From DATCKG01 sp036562385 (GTDB lineage Bacteria > Bacillota > Sulfobacillia > Symbiobacteriales > Symbiobacteriaceae), in NCBI GenBank assembly GCA_036562385.1, contig DATCKG010000016.1, positions 1-5,651 of the forward strand: a stretch of 5,651 nucleotides of DNA, given 5' to 3'. Every line of letters starts with the position of its first letter. The first letter of the stretch is position 1. This document shows positions 1-5,651 of this stretch, piece after piece. The position numbers and the translations under genes are program-made. The notes under the pieces were generated by a model. That model saw nothing but the letters and a program-made list of their open reading frames with translations, did not search any database and had not been told where the DNA came from.

Positions 1-189
1 CTCGGCGATGGCCCGCTCCGCCGACTCCTCATCGGCCATGTCCACAAAGCCGAAGCCCCGGGAACGGCCGGTCTCCCGGTCCGTCACAATACGGGCATTC
101 TCCACCGGCCCGTACTGCTCGAACAGGGCGCGAAGGTCCTCTGCGGTGGTGCTCCAGGGCAGGTTCCCGACGTAGATGCTCTTGGCCAC
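1..189 (-). CDS. RRM-domain RNA-binding protein, N-terminal 63 codons (3' end beyond window)
   Basis: The minus strand opens with GTG at 189-187 and reads without a stop to the window edge, giving a protein that begins (M)AKSIYVGNLPWSTTAED. It is a single RNA recognition motif of the small bacterial RRM type. RNP2 is IYVGNL (residues 5-10) and RNP1 is RGFGFVDM (about residues 45-52), both with the aromatic residues that stack on RNA bases. A charged TDRETGRS loop lies just before RNP1, as is usual in bacterial RRM proteins. Family members are typically 80-110 residues with a glycine/arginine-rich tail, so roughly a third to a half is missing. The GTG start is chosen because AGGAGG sits 9 nt upstream and because RRM proteins usually start a few residues before RNP2. 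The protein presumably binds single-stranded RNA in the cytoplasm; bacterial members are often linked to cold or stress responses, but the target is unknown. It follows the helicase gene in the same direction after 127 nt and probably has its own leader. Confidence 0.93.
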   Translation of the reverse strand, partial: MAKSIYVGNLPWSTTAEDLRALFEQYGPVENARIVTDRETGRSRGFGFVDMADEESAERAIAE

Positions 190-198
190 GGTACCTTG

Positions 199-204
199 CC
201 TCCT
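199..204 (-). promoter_or_regulatory. Shine-Dalgarno site AGGAGG for the RRM gene
   Basis: A full-consensus AGGAGG on the minus strand is followed by a 9-nt spacer and then the GTG at 189-187. It fixes the start of the RRM gene at a non-ATG codon. The strong site suggests high translation when it is accessible. The hairpin at 219-244 ends 14 nt before it, so the site is not buried in that stem. Confidence 0.85.
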
Positions 205-218
205 CGAACGACGTAGCC

Positions 219-244
219 CGCCGTGGGCGCGACTGCCCACGGCG
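219..244 (-). promoter_or_regulatory. Perfect 10-bp GC-rich hairpin between the helicase and RRM genes
   Basis: The arms at 219-228 (CGCCGTGGGC) and 235-244 (GCCCACGGCG) are exact reverse complements around a 6-nt loop. Two further pairs (215-216 with 245-246) could form across a 2-nt bulge. Read on the minus strand, the stem lies about 75 nt after the helicase stop and 14 nt before the RRM Shine-Dalgarno site. No T-run follows on either strand, so it is not a canonical intrinsic terminator. It could be a terminator or 3'-end stabiliser for the upstream operon, a 5'-UTR structure of the RRM mRNA (possibly for autoregulation or temperature response), or a protein-binding site in DNA. The inverted repeat is directly visible; the function is inferred. 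Confidence 0.5.
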
Positions 245-307
245 CTATCATTGTGCGCTTCGCGCGCCTGTTCCACGCGGCCAATTGGTGGAGAATCGAC
301 CTGGCTG

Positions 308-319
308 TGACCATGGTCA
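308..319. repeat. 12-bp perfect palindrome overlapping the helicase stop codon
   Basis: TGACCATGGTCA is self-complementary, and its minus-strand copy begins with the TGA stop of the PLD-helicase. Flanking GGC and GCC trinucleotides extend the symmetry imperfectly. It could be chance or a small operator-like site; nothing in the sequence links it to a known binding protein. Confidence 0.3.
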
Positions 320-3300
320 TGCCTTCATTGCCTGCCGAAATTTCTCTTCGGCCTGACGGTAAATCCGCGAAAGCATCGCACCGATGTACTGCTCGGTCTT
401 TTTGATCTTGGCCCCATCTACCACACGCCGGGCTGCGTTAATAGCTGCATGGGCCAGGATTCTCGGGACCGCTACCGACGCGTCCTCACCCATGCGCGGT
501 ATTTTCACATCGAAAAGGAAGTAGGGTGCCAACGGCCGCAGCAGCCCGGCTGGTAGCTGAGCAGCCTGAATCACCTCACGCTCGGCAAACAGGTCCTCAA
601 CCTCTTTGATCACCGACCCAAACAGCGTGCCCTCTGCAGCGAACCGGGCCCGGTCCCGCAGCAGCGCCCATATTGCCAGAAGCTCAAGCACCTCGTGGGC
701 CCGTGCCGCCAGCAGGTTGTCCCGCCGGATGCGGTAAGCCACACGATAGGCCTGGTATTCGGCTTCGGCCATTTGCTTGAGTTCCGCGCGGACCGCCTCC
801 ACCGCCTCAGGCGACAGCGTCACCTCCTCGGCCAGTTCAAGCCCGTCCAGATCCTTCCAACTCTTCACTAGCCGGGTGGTGACCATCCGATTTTCGCGGG
901 CGGCTACCGCGTACGCGACCATCTGCACGCCGTCCATCCCGGGGACATCGATACTGACACGGCGGGCGCAGCCGGGAAGTTCAAAAGCGCTCAGGTGGCC
1001 AAGAACCGCATCGAACACCGGATCACCGTACGACGCAAATTGCACCCGCGTGCGCGCATCTGGGCCCTGTTCATACAACTTCCGGGATGTAGTGATGAGG
1101 GTACCATCTGGCACGCCCTCGATCCCCCGCAGACGCATGGCAGGAGCATCTGGACCGCCGACTACCTCGCATCCAATTGCCTTTAGGTATTCGGATTGAG
1201 CGAGGCAGTCCCAAATGGCGTCCAGGGTGATGGGCACCTTCCCGCCCGCTCCGACCTTCTCCATATTCATGTAGATCCGGTACAGATCCTCCGGGCTGAT
1301 CTCCATGCGCTGCGTGCGGCGCTGCTGCTCCTGCAGCCGTTCAATCGCTCTCTTCTCCAGTTCTTCCGGTGTGAGGGTGCCCTCCTCCAGAGCCGCGAAC
1401 TCCTCAGGCGTCACCGGCAGAAGCGAAATTTGTTGCGTGCCGACGATCAGGTTCGCCTGCTCCAGCCGCTGCAGCAGGCGGCCATACACAATCTCCTCCG
1501 CACTGCCAAGATAGCAGAGATTGAGCACATACACATCGGTGTGGCGCTGTCCAATACGATCGATACGGCCGATGCGCTGCTCGATCTTCATCGGGTTCCA
1601 ACCCAGGTCAAAGTTGATGAGCATGTCGGCCGTCTGCAGGTTCAATCCCTCCGCCGCGGCATCTGTGCAGATGAGAATATCCACTTCACCGTGCAGATAC
1701 CGCTTCTTTACCTCTTCCCGGTCGGCACTGACCATCCGCCGGCATTCAGGATCGTAGTAACTGCATCCCTGCCCAGAATAGGTTCCGATGCGCATTTCCG
1801 GGTCCACTTGCCGGAGACGTTTTACGATATCGACAAGGGTATCGTAAAACCGTGTAAAAACGACCGTCTGACGGATGCGACCAGTGACAGGGTTTCTGCG
1901 CGCATCCAGGTGGCGTAGAAATTCCTTCATCTTGGAAGAAGGGCCACTGAGCCCCTCCAGCTCGCGAAGCAAGTCCAGTAGCTTGTTGCGCTCCCACTCC
2001 AGGTCCGACCTGGAGCGATTCTTCAGGAAGGAGCCTGTGGCCAGGCTGTCGTCTTCCACATCGAGGTCGTAGACCCAGTCCTCCAGCTCCTCCTCCGCTT
2101 CTTCGGTAACAGCCTCCGGCAGTGTCTGGGCCAGGGTCTCCTCCACCCGCTGCAGCCGCCGCCGCAGGGTCTGCTCGATGGCGTAGAAGCTGGATGCAAA
2201 CCGCAGCCGGAGGAAACTCAACAGGAACCTGACGAAATTCCCGGTCCTGGCACCCGTGCCGCTGCGCAGTTGGTTGCCCAGGCCCTTGCAGTAGTCTTCC
2301 AGCGCCTTGTAAATTTTCTTTTCCTGGTCACTAAAGACGATGCGAGGCACGGGAAGAACATGGCGGGTAGCCAGGTTCGCCTTCAATTGCCCCGTCTCCC
2401 GGTACAGTTCTAAGAGTTTCCGGGTATGCCGCATCATCACCCGGCCCAGCGGCGACACGGAGAAGAGGAGCGGCAAAAGCAGCCGGCAGTCCCTGCCCCG
2501 CGGGCTGATATTGTGCTCTAGCCACTTCCTGAGCGCAACCCGGATCTTGCCGTCAACTACGTACTCGTTCACATACTGCCAGTACAGGGGATCCTCCCGC
2601 TCAAGCGCCAACACGACGCGGCGGAGAAACTGCCATTCGATGGAGGTCAGTTCCTTGTCGTGCAGCAGCTTCTCCAGCAAATCGTAGTACTGCTCCATTA
2701 GCGAAGGATCGCCCTGGAAAGCGCCGACCCGCTCCGTCAGGGCGAGCAGGTCGTGAACCTCTACAGGATGAATCTGCATGGGCGTTGCCGTGGCAAGCCA
2801 AAGGCTCCTTGCCTGCGGACGCAAGTGATCCCGGATCGCCTTGTACAACTGCCCGTATTCCGGATGCACTTGCGCCCCGCGGGTGGGGTTTTGCCGGCGT
2901 GCGTAGTGGGCCTCGTCGACCAGCGCTATGTCAAAGGGGGCAGAGGTGCTAAGCCCCTTGGCCCGATCCTTCCGGGCCAGCAGCCCTGTGGACACAATCG
3001 TGAGGTCGGGGTCAAATAGCTGCTCTGTAGGCACCCTCTCCTCATCGGGCCACACGTACTCATGCCCTGTCTGCGGGCCCGTGTAGACCCGGCCAAAAGA
3101 GAGGAGCATTTTGGATGCCATCTCCCGCTGCCACTGGCGGGTTAGGCTTGCAGGTGCGGCAATCAGGACGCGCTTGGCGATACCCGAAAGGTACAGGGAG
3201 CGAATGGCTAACCCGGCCTCGATGGTCTTGCCCAGGCCCACCTCGTCACACAGAAGGTAGGAATATGGCCAGCCGTCAATCAGGCGGCGGGCAACCATGC

Positions 3301-4225
3301 GCTGATGGGGCCAGGGCTCAACCGGCGCCGTCTCCAGTCCCACATAGCGTCCCCCGGGCAGCAATGGCGCATCCTTTATCAGTGCAAACCTCAACCTTTC
3401 CAGGCTGGAAGGAGCCACTGTCTCCGGCTCTGCGGCAGTGGTACCGTCAATCTCCACGAGGCGGGGGGAATCCTGCGCAATCTGGATCAGCCGCTGGCGT
3501 ACCGCCTCCGGAATAGACATGACGCGCAAGTGCTGGACGCGCCCGTCCCAAAAGGCCTCGAAGGCTGCCTCCGCATCCTCCACCCGCAGCCGGTCTGTGC
3601 CACCCCACCAGTCGCAGTGGATGTCGACGTTTTCGGCATTGTGGACAAGGGCATTCTTCGACTCATTCAAGCTGCCGGATCCGTACATGCGGTTCCCATA
3701 CTCATCGCGGAAGATGAACCACTTTTCGTGGACGTACCCGTCTTCCACCGAATCGAAGGGAATCGGCTTACCGGTCTCCCGGTGGAGGCGAAAGGCTACC
3801 TTCACCTCCAGATAGCCCTTCGCCACCATCCAGCCCAGCAGTACAACGCCATTACGCACATCTTCCGGCCACTGCTCCGGCTGTGCCAGCTCGGCGTTCA
3901 GTCGGGACTCCAGCCGCTCCTGATCCCCGGCGAGAATGGCGGCCACATCTTCTGGCTCCAAATCGGCCCCGACGATGAGCCTCATTTTTCCGCCATGGTT
4001 TACAAAAGCAGAGAAGCCCTGCGACGCGGCGGCCAGGGAAGAGGACCGGAAATACCCTGCCACCCGGTCGTAACCGGTGGCCAGACGCAGTGCCGGAATG
4101 TAGAAGTCGTGCAGCATGTCCACCGGCCGGCCGTCGATGAGGGTGGTAGACGTCTTATACGAGTACAGCCACTCACGGGAGCGAAGCCCCAATGCGGAAC
4201 CGGCCGCAGTTCCAGGATTGGGCAT
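317..4225 (-). CDS. PLD-domain SNF2/RapA-type helicase, probable anti-phage defence effector
   Basis: This 1302-residue cytoplasmic protein fuses a phospholipase D-like domain to an SF2 DNA translocase. Residues about 40-230 form the PLD part: the active-site signature starts at H166-x-K168, an Asp follows at 174, and GSLN is at 184-187. The helicase motor follows. PHQ is at 306-308, Walker A DEVGLGKT at 327-334, LIAAPASLTRQW at 354-365, DEAH at 437-440, and TATP at 479-482. The second RecA lobe has VVFTRF at 788-793, TDAAAEGLNLQ at 854-864, and QRIGRIDRIGQ at 883-893. All motor residues look intact. About 300 residues separate the two lobes, including an acidic stretch around 704-727. Residues about 1000-1302 are a C-terminal region like those of other large RapA-like defence helicases. 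ATP-driven translocation on DNA, with cleavage or DNA handling by the PLD domain, is expected from family knowledge. The ATG is preceded by AGGGGGAG and lies 16 nt after the methylase stop, implying one operon. DISARM DrmD is a relative but, as far as I recall, lacks the fused PLD domain. Confidence 0.93.
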   Translation of the reverse strand: MPNPGTAAGSALGLRSREWLYSYKTSTTLIDGRPVDMLHDFYIPALRLATGYDRVAGYFRSSSLAAASQGFSAFVNHGGKMRLIVGADLEPEDVAAILAGDQERLESRLNAELAQPEQWPEDVRNGVVLLGWMVAKGYLEVKVAFRLHRETGKPIPFDSVEDGYVHEKWFIFRDEYGNRMYGSGSLNESKNALVHNAENVDIHCDWWGGTDRLRVEDAEAAFEAFWDGRVQHLRVMSIPEAVRQRLIQIAQDSPRLVEIDGTTAAEPETVAPSSLERLRFALIKDAPLLPGGRYVGLETAPVEPWPHQRMVARRLIDGWPYSYLLCDEVGLGKTIEAGLAIRSLYLSGIAKRVLIAAPASLTRQWQREMASKMLLSFGRVYTGPQTGHEYVWPDEERVPTEQLFDPDLTIVSTGLLARKDRAKGLSTSAPFDIALVDEAHYARRQNPTRGAQVHPEYGQLYKAIRDHLRPQARSLWLATATPMQIHPVEVHDLLALTERVGAFQGDPSLMEQYYDLLEKLLHDKELTSIEWQFLRRVVLALEREDPLYWQYVNEYVVDGKIRVALRKWLEHNISPRGRDCRLLLPLLFSVSPLGRVMMRHTRKLLELYRETGQLKANLATRHVLPVPRIVFSDQEKKIYKALEDYCKGLGNQLRSGTGARTGNFVRFLLSFLRLRFASSFYAIEQTLRRRLQRVEETLAQTLPEAVTEEAEEELEDWVYDLDVEDDSLATGSFLKNRSRSDLEWERNKLLDLLRELEGLSGPSSKMKEFLRHLDARRNPVTGRIRQTVVFTRFYDTLVDIVKRLRQVDPEMRIGTYSGQGCSYYDPECRRMVSADREEVKKRYLHGEVDILICTDAAAEGLNLQTADMLINFDLGWNPMKIEQRIGRIDRIGQRHTDVYVLNLCYLGSAEEIVYGRLLQRLEQANLIVGTQQISLLPVTPEEFAALEEGTLTPEELEKRAIERLQEQQRRTQRMEISPEDLYRIYMNMEKVGAGGKVPITLDAIWDCLAQSEYLKAIGCEVVGGPDAPAMRLRGIEGVPDGTLITTSRKLYEQGPDARTRVQFASYGDPVFDAVLGHLSAFELPGCARRVSIDVPGMDGVQMVAYAVAARENRMVTTRLVKSWKDLDGLELAEEVTLSPEAVEAVRAELKQMAEAEYQAYRVAYRIRRDNLLAARAHEVLELLAIWALLRDRARFAAEGTLFGSVIKEVEDLFAEREVIQAAQLPAGLLRPLAPYFLFDVKIPRMGEDASVAVPRILAHAAINAARRVVDGAKIKKTEQYIGAMLSRIYRQAEEKFRQAMKA

Positions 4226-4230
4226 GGGCT

Positions 4231-4238
4231 CTCCCCCT
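4231..4238 (-). promoter_or_regulatory. Ribosome binding site of the PLD-helicase gene
   Basis: The minus strand reads AGGGGGAG just before the ATG at 4225-4223, with 5-7 nt spacing depending on the core chosen. It occupies nearly all of the 16-nt gap after the TAG of the methylase gene. It therefore supports both the chosen start (the next in-frame Met is residue 37, already inside the domain) and coupled translation of the two genes. Confidence 0.7.
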
Positions 4239-4241
4239 TTG

Positions 4242-5651
4242 CTATTGCTGCCGCAATCCGAAGAGAATCATCTCGGCCTCCCTGCGGAGCTCATCCGAAG
4301 GCACCTGGGCCGCCCAAACCGAAAGCAAATCCAAAATCACCTGCTCCCGTCCGCTGGCGTGGGCTTGCAGGTAAGCCCGGGCCACCGGAATATCGCCCTC
4401 GCGGTACGCCATGATGAGTCCGTGCAGCATATCCCACTCCGTCTGCGGATCCTCCAGGCGTGCCTTCCGCCGCTCCTCGGGCAGCGCCAGGCGTAACTTG
4501 GACCCTTTTCGCAACAGTGGGGCCGGGTAGCCAGGGTTCTCCTCCTCCCGCCGCCCAGCGCGCCTGCTGGCTTGTTCGGTGTTGATGCCGATCATACGGC
4601 CCTGAACCAAGTAGCCGCCTGTGCGGGTCTCCAGTGCGATCCCCAACGACCGCGACAGGTTCAGGGCCTCGTCAAACGGGAACGGGTTGAGACCGAAGAT
4701 GCCAAACAGCGTAAGTGCCATGGCGGCTTCCGGGTTAAGGTCGTCCACCTTCAGCCGCCCACCCGTCAGCCGGCTGATCTGATACTGAGCTACCACAGAG
4801 CTGGCCTCGTTCATCGCCCGCACGGGGCTGACTGGCTCGTCACCATCCAGTACCGGCCAGTTTTCCGAGAGGACCTGAAGCGCCCGCCCGTAGCTGGCCA
4901 CCATCTCGTCCACCGGGTTCAGATGCAGCGGCTCAAACTCTCGCAGCCCTTGCCGCACCGCCTCACGAATGCGCTGTGCCACACCGGTGCCGCCGAAGCC
5001 AGACCAGACGGCAGGGGCTCCACCAGTGGACCTCCTCTTCCGACACGCAAGAAAGATGGAACTGGCCGCTGCGGCCATGTCCTTCTGGTGCGTTGAGTCA
5101 CCCATTTCCGACTCCACCGGCATGGAGGCCGTGATCACCCATCCGTTTTCAATCAACGAGCGCGTAAGTGCCTCCCAGGCCTCCTGGGACTTGTGCGTAA
5201 ACATGAGCGTCATGATGCCGTCGTCCTTCAGCACGCGGTGGCATTCCCTGAAGATCTCGCCCATGAGGCGCTCGTAGGTTTCCTTTGCCTTCCTGGCCGA
5301 GCCGTCCCGCGCCGGATTGGCCACCGCCTCATCGGCTTTATTTGTCAGTCGCCGCTGGAAGAAGTCGGGATAAAGGTCCTTCAGCGTACGCCGTTGCCAT
5401 ACGTAAAAGTAGTCAGAAAGCTCCGCGTACTGCACGTTGTTGTAGTACGGTGGATCCATGCAAATCAGGTCCACCGACTGATCCGGCAGTTCGGTATGCG
5501 CCGCCGTACCACAGAGGATGGTTACAGGAGGCGCACTCCCAGCAGTGCGCTCGTGGATGGGGGCTACGAGCTCGGCAAGCCCCTTGTAGGCATCCAGGAT
5601 CTGTGACAGTGCCCAGCGTGCTCCGGAATAAGGGCCGCTGAAGATCATTTC
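4242..5651 (-). CDS. DUF1156/COG1743-type adenine-specific DNA methyltransferase, C-terminal part (5' end beyond window)
   Basis: The frame is open to the right edge: the codon before the first visible ATG (5648-5646) is GAA, so the true start lies outside. About 469 residues are visible, whereas DUF1156 proteins are usually about 900-1000. Counting from that Met, LICMDPPYYNNVQYAELSD (61-79) contains catalytic DPPY (65-68) followed by the YNNVQYAELSDYFYVW block characteristic of this family. FRECHRVLKDDGIMTLMFTHK (133-153) is the strand and helix after the catalytic motif. AAAASSIFLACRKR (192-205) closes the methylase fold. Residues about 305-468 match the typical C-terminal region, with DLNPEAAMALTLFGIFG and a TEWDMLHGLI helix. 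The enzyme should transfer a methyl group from S-adenosylmethionine to the N6 of adenine in a specific DNA site. The DUF1156 domain and motif I should lie upstream. It directly precedes the PLD-helicase and is its likely modification partner. Family call strong; methylation target unknown. Confidence 0.88.
   Translation of the reverse strand, partial: EMIFSGPYSGARWALSQILDAYKGLAELVAPIHERTAGSAPPVTILCGTAAHTELPDQSVDLICMDPPYYNNVQYAELSDYFYVWQRRTLKDLYPDFFQRRLTNKADEAVANPARDGSARKAKETYERLMGEIFRECHRVLKDDGIMTLMFTHKSQEAWEALTRSLIENGWVITASMPVESEMGDSTHQKDMAAAASSIFLACRKRRSTGGAPAVWSGFGGTGVAQRIREAVRQGLREFEPLHLNPVDEMVASYGRALQVLSENWPVLDGDEPVSPVRAMNEASSVVAQYQISRLTGGRLKVDDLNPEAAMALTLFGIFGLNPFPFDEALNLSRSLGIALETRTGGYLVQGRMIGINTEQASRRAGRREEENPGYPAPLLRKGSKLRLALPEERRKARLEDPQTEWDMLHGLIMAYREGDIPVARAYLQAHASGREQVILDLLSVWAAQVPSDELRREAEMILFGLRQQ

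Larger units (their letters stand above)
190..316. other. Intergenic region between PLD-helicase and RRM genes
   Basis: This 127-nt stretch is the only non-coding region of any length in the window. It holds most of the stop-codon palindrome, a short CCAATTGG self-complementary box (281-288), a small GCGC-TTC-GCGC hairpin near 255-265, the 10-bp hairpin at 219-244, and the RRM Shine-Dalgarno site. I see no convincing -35/-10 pair and no T-tract terminator, so where one transcript ends and the next begins is unresolved. Confidence 0.6.

Noticed and set aside
245..272. Possible minus-strand promoter for the RRM gene (TGGAAC, 17 nt, AATGAT)
   Set aside because: Only 3 of 6 and 4 of 6 consensus matches, with GC-rich surroundings and no supporting element. 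Not distinguishable from chance.
84..320. 78-codon minus-strand frame starting MTMVTARS
   Set aside because: It overlaps the RRM gene in another frame. The RRM frame has RNP1, RNP2 and a consensus ribosome binding site, while this one has neither motif nor site.
1196..1918. 240-codon plus-strand open frame
   Set aside because: It is antisense to helicase motifs IV-VI, which are strongly conserved on the minus strand. It has low-complexity composition and no recognisable fold.
317..4225. Annotation as DISARM drmD
   Set aside because: The SNF2 motor is similar in type, but the N-terminal PLD fusion and the DUF1156-type methylase partner fit the separate methylase/PLD-helicase group better. 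No drmA, drmB or drmC is visible.
3305..4414. 369-codon plus-strand open frame
   Set aside because: It runs antisense across the end of the methylase gene and the first part of the helicase gene. The translation has no recognisable domain, and the minus-strand frames there carry clear family motifs. It is a GC-driven shadow.
4983..4997. FGGTG in the methylase, matching the FxGxG pattern of AdoMet motif I
   Set aside because: It lies in a glycine-rich linker after the fold-closing AAASSIFLACRKR strand and lacks the preceding D-P-F context. In this family motif I is expected N-terminal to DPPY, outside the window.

Overview
This is a bacterial chromosomal or island segment in which all recognisable genes lie on the minus strand. 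Base composition is fairly GC-rich throughout. Ribosome binding sites are purine-rich, and one gene starts with GTG and carries a canonical AGGAGG. This would suit a GC-rich bacterium, perhaps a thermophilic Firmicute-like lineage, but there is no rRNA, tRNA or other taxonomic marker, so that placement is a weak inference.

Layout in the direction of transcription, from right to left. (1) 5651-4242 is the C-terminal part of a large DUF1156/COG1743-type adenine-specific DNA methyltransferase. Its 5' part, including the expected DUF1156 domain and AdoMet-binding motif I, lies beyond the right edge. (2) After a gap of only 16 nt, 4225-317 encodes a 1302-residue protein. It joins an N-terminal phospholipase D-like (PLD) domain to a complete SNF2/RapA-type superfamily 2 helicase motor and a long C-terminal region. 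(3) A 127-nt intergenic stretch (190-316) holds a perfect 10-bp hairpin and a strong Shine-Dalgarno site. (4) 189-1 is the first 63 codons of a small single-RRM RNA-binding protein, cut by the left edge.

The methylase and PLD-helicase are very probably co-transcribed. From memory, this gene pair is the core of a restriction-modification-like or DISARM-like anti-phage module. Relatives of these modules usually also carry a DUF499-type ATPase and sometimes DUF3780 or HerA-like partners. The likely division of labour is that the methylase marks self DNA, while the helicase motor translocates on unmarked DNA and uses its PLD domain for cleavage or DNA handling. That scheme is inferred from the families and is not shown by this sequence. 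The RRM gene has its own leader and is probably a separate housekeeping or stress-type gene next to the end of the defence operon.

The long open frames on the plus strand are antisense shadows of the two large genes. No transposase, CRISPR array, tRNA or attachment site was seen.
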